Assembly: GCF_000769115.1 (NCBI RefSeq)
Contig: NZ_JQZV01000013.1
Coordinates: 622,832 to 686,831 of the forward strand
Direction of reading: 5' to 3'
DNA length: 64,000 bases
DNA from: Porphyromonas canoris
Lineage (GTDB): Bacteria > Bacteroidota > Bacteroidia > Bacteroidales > Porphyromonadaceae
Under the pieces are notes generated by a model. The model saw only the letters and a program-made list of their open reading frames with translations, was not told the origin of the DNA and did not search any database. Below, in pieces: positions 8,285-17,767 of the stretch. A program made the translations under genes and the position numbers. The stretch's first letter is position 1, and every line of letters starts with the position of its first letter.

Positions 8285-10765
8285 ATGAACATCTCGTTAG
8301 CATGGCTAAATAACTATATCCAGAGTACATTGGATGTACAGGAAGTGTCTGAAATACTCACCTCCATCGGTCTCGAAGTAGGCGGAGTGGAGGAGCATGA
8401 GTCGGTTCGCGGCGGCCTCAAAGGCTTGGTCGTGGGAAAGGTACTTACTTGTATAGACCACCCGAACTCCGATCACCTTCATATCACAACGGTTGATCTG
8501 GGCGATGGAGTGCCTACACAAATCGTTTGCGGTGCTCCCAATATTGCTGCCGGACAGACTGTTGTGGTAGCCACATTGGGAACAACTCTCTACTCCGGAG
8601 AGGACAGCTTTACCATAAAGAAGTCCAAAATACGTGGTGAAGAGTCTTTCGGAATGATCTGCTCGGCTAAAGAGATTCAGGTAGGGCAAGATTCGGATGG
8701 GATAATGGTGTTGGCAGACGATGTGAAAGCAGGTACGCCGGCAGCCGAACTTTTTGACCTCAAAAGCGATTATATCATAGAGGTGGACATAACGCCCAAC
8801 AGGGTGGATGCCACAAGCCATTATGGTGTGGCAAGAGAGCTTCATGCCTATCTGAAAACCCATGCACCGGAGAAGATTGTATCGTTCACTCCTCCGATGA
8901 AGAGTGTGGAGCTTCTTCACGAGAAGCAAAGTATGAAAAATCCTGTTACCGTAACGATAGATAAGGAGAGTGCCGTGGTGAGATATTCCGGCATTGTAAT
9001 AGATAATCTGAAAGTGGCAGAAAGCCCCGAATGGCTCCGAAAAGCATTGGAAGCAATAGGGCAAAAGCCGATCAATAACGTGGTGGATGTTACCAACTAT
9101 GTGCTTCACAGCATCGGTCAGCCGCTTCACGCTTTCGACCTCGACAAGCTGTCCCAACATACCATATCCGTTCGCAGTGCCAAGGCAGGGGAGAAGCTGC
9201 TTCTCCTTAGCGGAGCAGAACACGAACTTGTGCCTCAAGATGTGGTCATTGCAGATGCAGAGCGTCCGCTCTGTTTGGGTGGCGTGATGGGAGGAGAAGA
9301 TTCGGGCGTATCCGAATCCACCACTCGAATCTTTTTGGAGAGTGCCAACTTTAACCCCACTTGCGTCAGGAAGACCGCACGCAGGTATGCACTCAATACG
9401 GACTCCTCTTTCCGCTTCGAGCGTGGATTGGATCCGGAAGCCACTCTGCCGGCTCTTGTCATGGCGGCAGAGCTTCTCAAAGAGATCGCCGGAGGTGAGA
9501 TAGCTTCTCCGCTTACGGACTATTATCCGGAAAAGAAAGAGCCTTATCGGGTTGATTTTTCTCTCCAAAAGCTCACATCCACCGCCGGATACGAAATACC
9601 CGAAGCTACGGTACGTACCGTATTGAAATACTTGGACATCAACATTGCAAAAGAAAGCAATGGGATATGGGCTTTGGATGTCCCTCGTTATCGTGTGGAT
9701 GTTACCAGAGAGATAGATGTGATAGAGGAGGTGATGAGAATATTCGGATACAACAATATCCCCATGTCCTATACCCTTAAGGCTTCTCTCAACCATGTTA
9801 CCGAGACGGACAAGAGTGTCGAAGCACAACGCATCATAGCCGAAATGCTCACAGGCGCAGGGTTTGCAGAGATTTTGAACAACTCTTTGACCTCATCCAA
9901 GTTTTTCCTTGACCACTCTCTCGTGGGAGAAGATGAGATAGTAACGCTTGTGAATCCGCTCTCTTCGGATCTTAACGTGATGCGTCCGAGCATGGTAAAA
10001 GGAGGATTGGAAGTGATAGACTTCAACTCCAAGAGAAAGAGCGGGCCTCTGTCTCTGTATGAGTACGGTTCTGTTTATCATCGAATAGATCAGCAGCTGG
10101 AAAGCCCTACGAAGGGATACAGAGAAGACAGCATGCTGGCTTTGTGGATAAGCGGAGACAAGTGGAACGATCACTGGGCAACCAATAACGATAGTGTCTC
10201 TACCGTATTCCATCTTAAGGCTTATGTCTATAATATCATGAGACGTTTGGGGATTGCTCCTTATCATGTCCGCTATGAGAGCAAGAGTGATAGTCCTCTG
10301 TTTGCTGTATGCGAGGAGATCCGAGATGTTAAAGGCGAGCTTTTGGCGAGATGGGGTCGTCTATCCAAAGCAGTGTTGTCCGATGCGGACATAGCTTTCC
10401 CGGTGTTCTATGCCGAACTCTACTGGGACAAGCTGTATAAGATTGCGCATTCGTCGGGGATCAAGATGAAGAGTATCTCCAAATTCCCTGCCGTCCGTAG
10501 AGACTTTGCTTTACTGATAGACAATGGTGTCTCTTTGGTGGATATAGAGAGAGTGGCCTACAAAGCGGAGAAGAAACTTTTGAAAGGCATTACTCTGTTT
10601 GATGTTTATGAAGATCCCAAACATCTTCCTCCGGGAAAGAAGTCTTATGCCGTTGCTTTTGAACTGCAGGATGAAGAAAAGACTCTTAGCGATAAAGCTA
10701 TAGAGTCGGCAATGGAACGCATACATGCTGCATTGGTTAAGGAGTTGGGTGCATCACTCAGATAA
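8285..10765 (+). CDS. pheT: Phenylalanine-tRNA ligase beta subunit
   Basis: The 826-residue protein has the full bacterial PheT layout: tRNA-binding EMAP/OB domain (about 40-150, with HPNSDHLHITTVDLGDG and QIVCGAPN), B3/B4 editing region (about 215-390, NVVDVTNYVLHSIGQPLHAFD), B5 domain (about 410-480), the catalytic-like core, and the C-terminal FDX-ACB anticodon-binding domain (about 735-826, SKFPAVRRDFALLID). It pairs with PheS, which is not in this window, to charge tRNA-Phe. The length is normal. A promoter box lies 36 bp upstream. A 507-codon antisense frame inside it is a shadow. Confidence 0.97.
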   Translation: MNISLAWLNNYIQSTLDVQEVSEILTSIGLEVGGVEEHESVRGGLKGLVVGKVLTCIDHPNSDHLHITTVDLGDGVPTQIVCGAPNIAAGQTVVVATLGTTLYSGEDSFTIKKSKIRGEESFGMICSAKEIQVGQDSDGIMVLADDVKAGTPAAELFDLKSDYIIEVDITPNRVDATSHYGVARELHAYLKTHAPEKIVSFTPPMKSVELLHEKQSMKNPVTVTIDKESAVVRYSGIVIDNLKVAESPEWLRKALEAIGQKPINNVVDVTNYVLHSIGQPLHAFDLDKLSQHTISVRSAKAGEKLLLLSGAEHELVPQDVVIADAERPLCLGGVMGGEDSGVSESTTRIFLESANFNPTCVRKTARRYALNTDSSFRFERGLDPEATLPALVMAAELLKEIAGGEIASPLTDYYPEKKEPYRVDFSLQKLTSTAGYEIPEATVRTVLKYLDINIAKESNGIWALDVPRYRVDVTREIDVIEEVMRIFGYNNIPMSYTLKASLNHVTETDKSVEAQRIIAEMLTGAGFAEILNNSLTSSKFFLDHSLVGEDEIVTLVNPLSSDLNVMRPSMVKGGLEVIDFNSKRKSGPLSLYEYGSVYHRIDQQLESPTKGYREDSMLALWISGDKWNDHWATNNDSVSTVFHLKAYVYNIMRRLGIAPYHVRYESKSDSPLFAVCEEIRDVKGELLARWGRLSKAVLSDADIAFPVFYAELYWDKLYKIAHSSGIKMKSISKFPAVRRDFALLIDNGVSLVDIERVAYKAEKKLLKGITLFDVYEDPKHLPPGKKSYAVAFELQDEEKTLSDKAIESAMERIHAALVKELGASLR

Positions 10766-10800
10766 GAAAAACGTAAAACTTATATCATACAAATAAAATC

Positions 10801-11526
10801 ATGGGAAGAGCTTTTGAATACAGAAAGGCGAGAAAAATGAAGAGATGGGGCAATATGGCTCGCGTCTTTACGAAATTGGGAAAAGAGATCACTATTGCCG
10901 TGAAAGCCGGCGGACCTGATCCCGAAACCAATCCTCGCCTGCGTGTTCTCGTGCAAACAGCAAAGAAAGAGAACATGCCTAAGGAAAATGTGGACAGGGC
11001 TATCAAGAAAGCATCATCCAAAGACTTTACAGACTATAAGGAGATGAACTATGAGGGATACGGACCTTTCGGTATAGCCATCTTCGTAGAAACCGCTACC
11101 GATAACACAACACGTACCGTGGCAAACGTAAGAAGCTATTTCAATAAGTTTGGAGGCAGTCTCGGAACAACAGGTAGCTTGGAGTTTTTGTTTGACCACA
11201 AGTGTGTATTCCATGTGAATAAGCCGGACGGACTCGATCTTGAAGAACTTGAGCTTGAACTTATAGACTACGGCGTGGAAGAGCTGGAAGAAGATGAGGG
11301 AGAAGTAATCATCTACGGAGAGTTTGCCCAAAACAGTGCAATACAAAAGTTCTTGGAAGAAAAAGGCTTTGAGATCACTTCCGCAGAGTTTACTCGTATT
11401 CCTAACGATGAAAAGGAAGTTACTCCGGAACAACGCGAGCAACTGGATAAGCTTATAGAGAAGCTGGAAGAAGATGAAGATGTGCAAAATGTCTTTACAA
11501 ACATGAAAGCCTCTGATGAGGAGTAA
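10801..11526 (+). CDS. YebC/PmpR (TACO1) family protein
   Basis: This 241-residue protein begins MGRAFEYRKARKMKRW and contains the family signatures KAGGPDPETNPRLR, NMPKENVDRAIKKA and YEGYGPFGIAIFVE, plus an acidic C-terminal domain. The family binds DNA or ribosomes: YebC-type proteins have been described as transcriptional regulators and, more recently, as translation factors easing proline-rich stalling. Which role applies here cannot be read from sequence. It lies 35 bp after pheT and overlaps the next gene by 11 bp, so a translation-linked operon is plausible. Confidence 0.93.
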   Translation: MGRAFEYRKARKMKRWGNMARVFTKLGKEITIAVKAGGPDPETNPRLRVLVQTAKKENMPKENVDRAIKKASSKDFTDYKEMNYEGYGPFGIAIFVETATDNTTRTVANVRSYFNKFGGSLGTTGSLEFLFDHKCVFHVNKPDGLDLEELELELIDYGVEELEEDEGEVIIYGEFAQNSAIQKFLEEKGFEITSAEFTRIPNDEKEVTPEQREQLDKLIEKLEEDEDVQNVFTNMKASDEE

Positions 11527-12622
11527 TAACACGAAACAAACATATCACTTTCTACCTATAATAGAAGATCCAAGTGCACACTCTCTTTGTACTTGGGTGA
11601 TTGCCGGTCCGTGTAGTGCCGAAAGTTATGAGCAGATGAGAGAAACAGCTCTTGCTCTTTCTGCCATGGGTGTTACATGGTTTAGAGCCGGAGTGTGGAA
11701 GCCTCGTACTCGTCCGGGAGGCTTTGAAGGCATGGGAGAGGAAGCATTGTCATGGATACGGGAACTCAAGAAAGAGTTTCCGTATATGACTTTCTGCACT
11801 GAGGTTGCCACGGCTACCCATGTGCGTCTCTGCCTTGAGTACGGATTGGATGCCCTTTGGATAGGAGCACGTACAACTTCCAATCCTTTTATGATGCAGG
11901 AGATTGCGGATGCTCTTCAAGGGGTAGATATTCCGGTGTTGGTGAAGAACCCTGTCAGCCCGGATATCGAGCTTTGGATCGGAGCCATAGATCGCTTGTA
12001 CAATGCAGGTTTGCGTAGGATAGCAGCTATCCATAGAGGTTTCTCAAGTCTGGGACGAGGGTTGTACAGAAACCCTCCACATTGGAGCCTCGTCATGGAA
12101 CTGAGATCTCGTATTCCGAATCTCCTTTTGGTGGGAGACCCCAGTCACATGGCAGGACGAAGGGATCTCATCCCCAGCTTATGCCGGCAACTCATACATC
12201 TCCACTATGATGGCATCATGTTGGAGGTACATCCCTCTCCGGACTTGGCGCTGAGCGATGCGGCTCAACAGCTCACTCCGGACGGTTTCTCGGAGATATT
12301 GCAACATATCTGCATTCAGGAGTCTCCTTCCAATGCTGAGATTATCCTTGCTCCATTGAGAGAGAAGATAGACGGATTGGATCATTCGATCATAGAACTT
12401 GTCTCCGAACGCATGACCATCTCTGCCGAGATAGCTAAGCTGAAAGCCCTTAACGATATATCGGTGGTACAGCCGGAACGCTACAACTCTCTCTTGCAAG
12501 AGAGATTGCAGTTCTCTAAAAGTCAAGAACTTTCGGAAGCTCTTATAAAAGCTATATTCGATCTCATACATGATGAGTCCATCGCTCTTCAGAATAAAAT
12601 TGTATTGGGATTGAAGCAGTAG
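11516..12622 (+). CDS. Bifunctional DAHP synthase / chorismate mutase
   Basis: The 368-residue protein has an N-terminal class-I DAHP synthase-like barrel (about 20-260; VIAGPCSAES, WFRAGVWKPRTRPGGFEG, GARTTSNPF, KNPVSPD, HRGF, GDPSHMAGRR) and a C-terminal AroQ chorismate mutase helix bundle (about 270-360; LREKIDGLDHSIIELVSERM). These would catalyse the first shikimate step (PEP plus erythrose-4-phosphate) and conversion of chorismate to prephenate, both feeding Tyr and Phe synthesis. The fusion is common in Bacteroidetes and may give feedback control. The ATG overlaps the end of the upstream gene, implying translational coupling. A terminator follows. Confidence 0.92.
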   Translation: MRSNNTKQTYHFLPIIEDPSAHSLCTWVIAGPCSAESYEQMRETALALSAMGVTWFRAGVWKPRTRPGGFEGMGEEALSWIRELKKEFPYMTFCTEVATATHVRLCLEYGLDALWIGARTTSNPFMMQEIADALQGVDIPVLVKNPVSPDIELWIGAIDRLYNAGLRRIAAIHRGFSSLGRGLYRNPPHWSLVMELRSRIPNLLLVGDPSHMAGRRDLIPSLCRQLIHLHYDGIMLEVHPSPDLALSDAAQQLTPDGFSEILQHICIQESPSNAEIILAPLREKIDGLDHSIIELVSERMTISAEIAKLKALNDISVVQPERYNSLLQERLQFSKSQELSEALIKAIFDLIHDESIALQNKIVLGLKQ

Positions 12623-12673
12623 ATTTTGCTACTTATCTTGATACTGAACAATAGAAATTTAGAACTTGTTTGC

Positions 12674-12712
12674 AGAAGCATCTTTACCTGAAAGATGCTT
12701 CTTTTTTGTTTT
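12674..12712 (+). terminator. Intrinsic terminator after pheT-aroA/chorismate mutase operon
   Basis: A 12-bp stem (AGAAGCATCTTT 12674-12685 with its complement at 12691-12702) has a 5-nt loop and is followed by a T-run. Confidence 0.85.
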
Positions 12713-12781
12713 TTAAGCTCCACTTTTTGCATCCTTTATTATGTATCTCTTGTTAATTTAAGATAATAATGAGTGGTTTGA

Positions 12782-12813
12782 TTTGCTCTTTTAGTGGAAT
12801 TACAATACATTTG
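12782..12813 (+). promoter_or_regulatory. Promoter of lutABC-lldP operon (-33 TTTG, -7 TACATTTG)
   Basis: TTTG at 12782-12785 is separated by 20 bp from TACATTTG at 12806-12813. This is a full match to Bacteroidetes promoter spacing, 29 bp before the lutA ATG. Confidence 0.7.
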
Positions 12814-12842
12814 AAAATAGAATAACTATTACAAAAGCGATT

Positions 12843-13586
12843 ATGAAAGTAGGATTATTTATCCCTTGCTATATCAACGCAGTGTATCCGCAGGTTGGAA
12901 TAGCGTGTTTTGAGTTACTCAAAAAACTGGGAGTCGATGCGGATTATCCACTTGGACAGACTTGCTGTGGACAGCCAATGGCAAATGGAGGATTTGAGGG
13001 AGAATCTGTTAAGTTGGCTAAGAGATTTGAAGAGCTTTTTCAAAACTATGATTATATAGTCGGTCCTTCTGCCAGTTGTGTCTCTTTTGTAAAAGAGAAT
13101 CACCCCCGTCTTCTTGCTGAACATGGACACCATGAATGTCGTAGTGCAAAACATATATACGACATCACGGAATTTATTCACGATGTAATACAGCCGGAGA
13201 GAATACCCGCGAGCTTCCCTCATGTAGTGAGCCTGCATAACAGCTGTCATGGTGTAAGAGAGCTGGGACTTTCTTCCGCCTCCGAGCTGACTGTTCCTTA
13301 CTTCAACAAGATTCGGGCTCTTTTGGAAAAAGTAGATGGAATAACAGTAAAAGAACCGGAGCGTATAGATGAGTGTTGCGGTTTCGGAGGATTGTTTTCC
13401 GTGGAAGAGCATGATGTCTCTGTGTGCATGGGGCAAGATAAAGTGAAAAACCATCTTGCAACGGGAGCTTCTTTTATAACCGGAGCAGATAGTTCCTGTT
13501 TAATGCACATGCAGGGAGTCATAGACAGAGAGAAGTTACCTATAAAGACTATCCATTTTCTTGAAATACTAACATCGCAGCTATGA
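12843..13586 (+). CDS. lutA: Lactate utilization protein LutA (CCG-domain subunit)
   Basis: A 247-residue protein with two cysteine-rich CCG domains: CCGQPMANGGF near residue 40 and SCHGVRELG plus CCGFGGLFSVEEHD in the second half. Such domains bind an unusual iron-sulfur or heterodisulfide-type cluster. With LutB and LutC it forms the cytoplasmic L-lactate-oxidising complex that yields pyruvate. It is first in lutABC-lldP, overlaps lutB by 4 bp (ATGA), and has a well-formed promoter upstream. Confidence 0.93.
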   Translation: MKVGLFIPCYINAVYPQVGIACFELLKKLGVDADYPLGQTCCGQPMANGGFEGESVKLAKRFEELFQNYDYIVGPSASCVSFVKENHPRLLAEHGHHECRSAKHIYDITEFIHDVIQPERIPASFPHVVSLHNSCHGVRELGLSSASELTVPYFNKIRALLEKVDGITVKEPERIDECCGFGGLFSVEEHDVSVCMGQDKVKNHLATGASFITGADSSCLMHMQGVIDREKLPIKTIHFLEILTSQL

Positions 13587-14956
13587 GTACGTATCATTCA
13601 AAAGCCGCAGCAGCGTTCTTGAAGAATAAGGAGAATGCAAGCTGGCACGATAAAACTCTCTATTTTGTACGAGAGAAGAGAGATAGACAGTCTCATCAAA
13701 TACCGGAATGGGAAGAGTTGAGACACATGGCAAGGGAGATCAAGATGTATAGCACATCTCATCTGCCCGAACTTATAGAGCAGTTTGAACGGAATGCCGT
13801 GGCAAATGGCTGTCATGTTCATTTTGCCAAGGATGATGAAGAGTATCGTCTGATTATCGAGAGCATTCTTAATAAACACAACGTCAAGAAGCTTGTCAAG
13901 AGCAAGTCTATGCTGTCCGAAGAGTGTGAACTCAATCCTTATCTTATATCTAAAGGTATAGATGTGGTGGAAACAGACCTTGGAGAGCGTATTTTGCAAC
14001 TTATGGAGGCGCATCCCAGTCATATTGTCATGCCTGCCATACATATCAAGAGAGAAGCCGTGGGTGTTTTGTTTGAAGAAAAGTTGGGATCGGAAAAAGG
14101 AAATTACGATCCTACCTATCTCACTCATCAGGCTCGCAAGGCTCTCAGACAGGATTTCTTGAATGCCGATGCTGGAATGACGGGAGGAAACTTTGCAATA
14201 GCTTCTACCGGAGAGGTGATGGTTTGTACCAATGAAGGCAATGCAGATATGGGGATGGCTTGCCAGAAGCTGAATATTACGGCTTTTGGTATAGATAAGT
14301 TTATTCCCGATTTGGAGAGTGCAGGTGTGTTTACTCGCTTATTGGCTCGTTCTGCGACCGGACAGCCTATTACTACCTATACCTCCATGTTCGGACGACC
14401 AAGAGAAGGAGGGGAACAACACTTCATCATCGTAGATAATGGAAGAAGCAAGATATTGGGCATGAAAGAGCATCGTAAGATACTCAACTGCATACGTTGT
14501 GGTGCTTGTATGAACACTTGCCCGGTGTATCGCAGAAGTGGAGGATATTCTTACTCCTATTTCATTCCCGGTCCGATAGGTATAAATTTAGGTATGCTGC
14601 ATAATCCGAAAGAGTATAGCGGTAATGTCTCTGCCTGTTCTCTTTGTTTGTCTTGCTCTTTTGTCTGTCCTGTAATGATAGATCTCGGTGAGCAGATATA
14701 TGTTTGGCGTCAAAAGCTTGACGGCATAGGAAAAGCGAGCAAAGAGAAGAAGCTTATGTGTAGTGGAATGAAGTTCCTGATGGAAAGACCTAAGCTGTTT
14801 CACCGTACTCTGAAGATGGCTCCGATAGCCAATAATATGCCTCGTTTCTTGATCTATAACGGTCTTAACGGCTGGGGTAAAGGGAGAGAGATGCCGATAT
14901 TTGCCAAACAGTCTTTTGAGAGCTGGTGGAAAGAGACTCAAATACGAAACAAATAA
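13583..14956 (+). CDS. lutB: Lactate utilization iron-sulfur protein LutB
   Basis: The 457-residue protein has an N-terminal LutB/LUD domain (about 60-300; GMTGGNFAIASTGEVMVCTNEGN) and two 4Fe-4S binding motifs (CIRCGACMNTCPVYRR and CSLCLSCSFVCP) near residues 305-370. It is expected to pass electrons within the LutABC complex. Length and cysteines are complete. It is translationally coupled to lutA by a 4-bp overlap and lies 15 bp before lutC. Confidence 0.95.
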   Translation: MSTYHSKAAAAFLKNKENASWHDKTLYFVREKRDRQSHQIPEWEELRHMAREIKMYSTSHLPELIEQFERNAVANGCHVHFAKDDEEYRLIIESILNKHNVKKLVKSKSMLSEECELNPYLISKGIDVVETDLGERILQLMEAHPSHIVMPAIHIKREAVGVLFEEKLGSEKGNYDPTYLTHQARKALRQDFLNADAGMTGGNFAIASTGEVMVCTNEGNADMGMACQKLNITAFGIDKFIPDLESAGVFTRLLARSATGQPITTYTSMFGRPREGGEQHFIIVDNGRSKILGMKEHRKILNCIRCGACMNTCPVYRRSGGYSYSYFIPGPIGINLGMLHNPKEYSGNVSACSLCLSCSFVCPVMIDLGEQIYVWRQKLDGIGKASKEKKLMCSGMKFLMERPKLFHRTLKMAPIANNMPRFLIYNGLNGWGKGREMPIFAKQSFESWWKETQIRNK

Positions 14957-14971
14957 GACAAAGCAGATCCT

Positions 14972-15553
14972 ATGAACAGTAAAGATACGATACTACAAAG
15001 TTTGAGAGAGAACATCCTGGAGGTCTTCCCGAAGCCGGAGATCCGTATCTCTCACATGAGATTTGAAAATAAAGTAGATCAGTTCAAAGAGATATGTCGT
15101 GGAGTGGGAGGCGAAGCGTATGAGCTTCAAGATGGAGAAACCATAGACGAAGCGATAAAGCGCATATATCCGGAAGCAAAGAGCATCGCTTGTAATATGC
15201 CGGAAGTAACTTGTGCCACGCTCAATCCGGATAATGTCAATACTCCTGCGGAACTCAATGGAATGGACCTTGTTGTTTGTCGGGGGATCTTTGGCGTCTG
15301 CGAAAATGGAGCAATCTATTACGAGCAACAGTATAAGCAGAGAGCCATCTACTTCATTGCCGAGTCTCTTCTTTTTATTCTGCCTAAGAGTGAATTGGTA
15401 GATACTATGCACGAAGCAATGCCGCGCATCTCTCATAAGTTTGAGGGAGAATTCAGAGGATTCATATCCGGTCCCTCCAAGACGGCAGATATCGAACAGG
15501 CTTTGGTAAAAGGAGCTCACGGGGCAAAAGAATCTGTGGTGCTGTTGATCTGA
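14972..15553 (+). CDS. lutC: Lactate utilization protein LutC
   Basis: A 193-residue LUD-domain protein with the family signature GMDLVVCRGIFGVCENGAIY and the closing ISGPSKTADIEQALVKGAHG segment. It is the third subunit of the LutABC lactate dehydrogenase complex. Start ATG 14972 follows lutB by 15 bp. The permease gene starts 45 bp downstream. Confidence 0.93.
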   Translation: MNSKDTILQSLRENILEVFPKPEIRISHMRFENKVDQFKEICRGVGGEAYELQDGETIDEAIKRIYPEAKSIACNMPEVTCATLNPDNVNTPAELNGMDLVVCRGIFGVCENGAIYYEQQYKQRAIYFIAESLLFILPKSELVDTMHEAMPRISHKFEGEFRGFISGPSKTADIEQALVKGAHGAKESVVLLI

Positions 15554-15598
15554 CAAGAGAGAAGGTGTATATATGTGTAATTAAATAATAGTAGAATT

Positions 15599-17146
15599 AT
15601 GGCAGTCTTATTATCCGTATTACCTATTTTGCTTCTGTTTGTGCTCATGTTGGGGCTTAAGCAGCCCGGACACAGAAGCGCATTCATTACTCTTTGTATC
15701 ACCATTCTTATAGCATTGTTTGCTGCTCCGGCTCTTGGGTTTGCAAAGGATGGTTTCTCTATGCCGGGAGTAGGTTGGGCTGTTGTGGAAGGCATTTTGA
15801 AAGCAGTTTTCCCTATCCTTATCATCATTCTCATGGCTATATACAGCTATAATGTCCTGCTTGAAAGCAAAGAGATAGAGGTGATAAAGAAACAGTTTAC
15901 CTCTCTTACGGACGACAAGGGAATAATGGTGCTCCTGCTTGTTTGGGGATTTGGCGGATTGTTGGAAGGGATGGCAGGTTTTGGAACAGCGGTAGCCATA
16001 CCTGCGGCGATACTTATAGGGTTAGGCTTCAAGCCCGGCTTCTCTGCATTGGTTTCGCTGATAGCCAACAGCGTTCCGACAGGTTTCGGTGCCGTAGGCG
16101 TTCCGGTTACTACTCTTGCCAATGAGGTTGCTGCCAACGGTGTGGCTACTCAGGCGGAAGTGTGCGACATCTCTGCAAAATTCGTCTTGCAGTGTTCTCC
16201 TCTGATGATACTCATACCATTTGTGATACTCACCATTACGGATCCTTCCGCAAAGAAGATTGTCAAGAACATTCTACTATCTCTTTGGGTGGGAGGTATC
16301 TCTCTTGTCGTGCAGTATGTGGTTGCAAAGAATCTCGGAGCAGAGACGCCTGCGATCTTGGGAAGTATTGCTGCAATCCTGGCGATTATAGCCTATGCCA
16401 AGATTTTTGCACCAAAGAAAGAAGAGAACACCTCTTCCGGGACGACGCTTTACGGTGCTTTCAAGGCATGGAGTGTTTACCTGTTCATCCTTCTCTTCAT
16501 TGTACTGAGCGGACCGTTGGTAAAGCCGATCAACGAACTTCTAAAGTCCACACTGGTCTCCAAGATTCATCTTCCCATCTATGAACAAGGCAAGTATTTC
16601 GCTTTCGGCTGGCTCTCCAATGCCGGACTGATGTTGTTCCTCGGCACCATTGTTGGAGGACTTATACAAGGACTTTCATTCAAAAAGCTCATGGTGGTAC
16701 TGGCGAAGACCATTGTCAATCTGAGGAAAACGACAGTAACCATTATCAGTCTTGTTGCCATGGCATCCGTGATGAACTATGCCGGAATGATTCTTGTGAT
16801 TGCAACCGCATTGGCAGGCGCAACGGGAGCTTATTATCCGTTCTTTGCACCATTGATCGGGGCGATCGGAACCTTTGTAACAGGCTCCGACACCTCCTCC
16901 AATATCCTCTTCGGCAAGCTGCAAGCCAACGTTGCAGGTCAGCTCCACTATGCCGATCCCAACTGGCTCGTGGCGGCAAACACTACGGGAGCAACCGGTG
17001 GCAAGATCATCTCTCCGCAGAGCATTGCCATTGCGACAGCTTCCTGCGACATGCCGGGCAAGGATGGAGATATTCTCCGCTCCGCACTGCCTTATGCTCT
17101 CGGATACATCATCATAGGAGGATTGATGGTTTTCTTTGCAGCCTGA
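15599..17146 (+). CDS. lldP: L-lactate permease
   Basis: This 515-residue protein has about 12-14 hydrophobic helices and LctP-family segments (GMAGFGTAVAIPAAILIGLGF near 125, SVPTGFGAVGVPVTT, GSDTSSNILFGKLQ near 430). It is a proton-coupled lactate or glycolate importer in the inner membrane. It ends the lutABC-lldP operon, giving uptake plus oxidation of lactate, and is followed by a GC-rich terminator. Confidence 0.95.
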   Translation: MAVLLSVLPILLLFVLMLGLKQPGHRSAFITLCITILIALFAAPALGFAKDGFSMPGVGWAVVEGILKAVFPILIIILMAIYSYNVLLESKEIEVIKKQFTSLTDDKGIMVLLLVWGFGGLLEGMAGFGTAVAIPAAILIGLGFKPGFSALVSLIANSVPTGFGAVGVPVTTLANEVAANGVATQAEVCDISAKFVLQCSPLMILIPFVILTITDPSAKKIVKNILLSLWVGGISLVVQYVVAKNLGAETPAILGSIAAILAIIAYAKIFAPKKEENTSSGTTLYGAFKAWSVYLFILLFIVLSGPLVKPINELLKSTLVSKIHLPIYEQGKYFAFGWLSNAGLMLFLGTIVGGLIQGLSFKKLMVVLAKTIVNLRKTTVTIISLVAMASVMNYAGMILVIATALAGATGAYYPFFAPLIGAIGTFVTGSDTSSNILFGKLQANVAGQLHYADPNWLVAANTTGATGGKIISPQSIAIATASCDMPGKDGDILRSALPYALGYIIIGGLMVFFAA

Positions 17147-17175
17147 TCTTTCCGCATTCATTAAACTATTCATAA

Positions 17176-17220
17176 AAGAAACCCCGCCGATCTTGCAAAA
17201 GAGGTCGGCGGGGTTTTCTT
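17176..17220 (+). terminator. Strong GC-rich terminator after lldP
   Basis: The stem AAAACCCCGCCG-type left arm pairs with the CGGCGGGGTTTT right arm around a short loop near 17195-17201, followed by TCTTTG. Confidence 0.85.
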
Positions 17221-17289
17221 TGATGCTTATCTCGGCATCTGCCCGGATGCGGATTTGTCCTGAAAACAGCTCAAAAAAGGTTCTGTTCC

Positions 17290-17641
17290 CGATGATCGGA
17301 GGCTGAAAAGCAGCCGAGTAAAAGTTTTGTTCCCGATGATCGGAGGCTGAAAAGCAGCTGAGTAAAAGTTCTGTTCCCGATGATCGGAGGCTGAAAAGCA
17401 GCCGAGTAAAAGTTCTGTTTCCAATGACCTGAAACTGAAAAGCAGCCGAGTAAAAGTTCTGTTCCCGATGATCGGAGGCTGAAAAGCAGCTGAGTAAAAG
17501 TTCTGTTCCCGATGATCGGAGACTGAAAAGCAGCCGAGTAAAAGTTTTGTTTCCAATGACCTGAAACTGAAAAGCAGCCGAGTAAAAGTTTTGTTTCCAA
17601 TGACCTGAAACTAAAAAGCAGCTGAGTAAAAGTTCTGTTCT
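17290..17641. repeat. Tandem array, 8 units of 44 bp
   Basis: Units start at 17290, 17334, 17378, 17422, 17466, 17510, 17554 and 17598. Two unit types alternate as A A A B A A B B. Type A begins CGATGATCGGAGG and type B begins AATGACCTGAAAC; both share CTGAAAAGCAGC and GAGTAAAAGTT. Type A holds two small perfect hairpins (CCGAT/ATCGG and GGCTG/CAGCC). The period is not a multiple of three, so any open frame repeats every 132 bp. Confidence 0.95.
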
Positions 17642-17648
17642 TATTTAT

Positions 17649-17767
17649 CAATTCTATATTTCTCGCCGTGAAATATTGGTTTCTCGCCGTGAAATATTGG
17701 TTTCTCGCCGTGAAATATTGGTTTCTCGCCGTGAAATATTGGTTTCTCGCCGTGAAATATAGAATTG
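17649..17767. repeat. 21-bp tandem array flanked by 14-bp inverted repeat
   Basis: Four full units and one partial unit of 21 bp (core TTCTCGCCGTGAAATATTGG) start at 17660, 17681, 17702, 17723 and 17744. The array is bounded by a perfect inverted repeat (CAATTCTATATTTC 17649-17662, with its complement at 17754-17767). Each unit also contains TTTC and GAAA as a mini-hairpin. Confidence 0.95.

Noticed and set aside
8306-9829. 507-codon antisense frame within pheT
   Set aside because: Fully opposite a complete pheT; Cys, His and Tyr-rich composition and no family signature.
17227-17651. Repetitive open frames through the 44-bp array
   Set aside because: The amino-acid repeat of 44 residues is only three copies of the 44-bp unit; no start signal or known protein.
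17290-17767. Possible CRISPR array in the 44- and 21-bp repeats
   Set aside because: No spacers, no cas genes, and the repeat units are contiguous.
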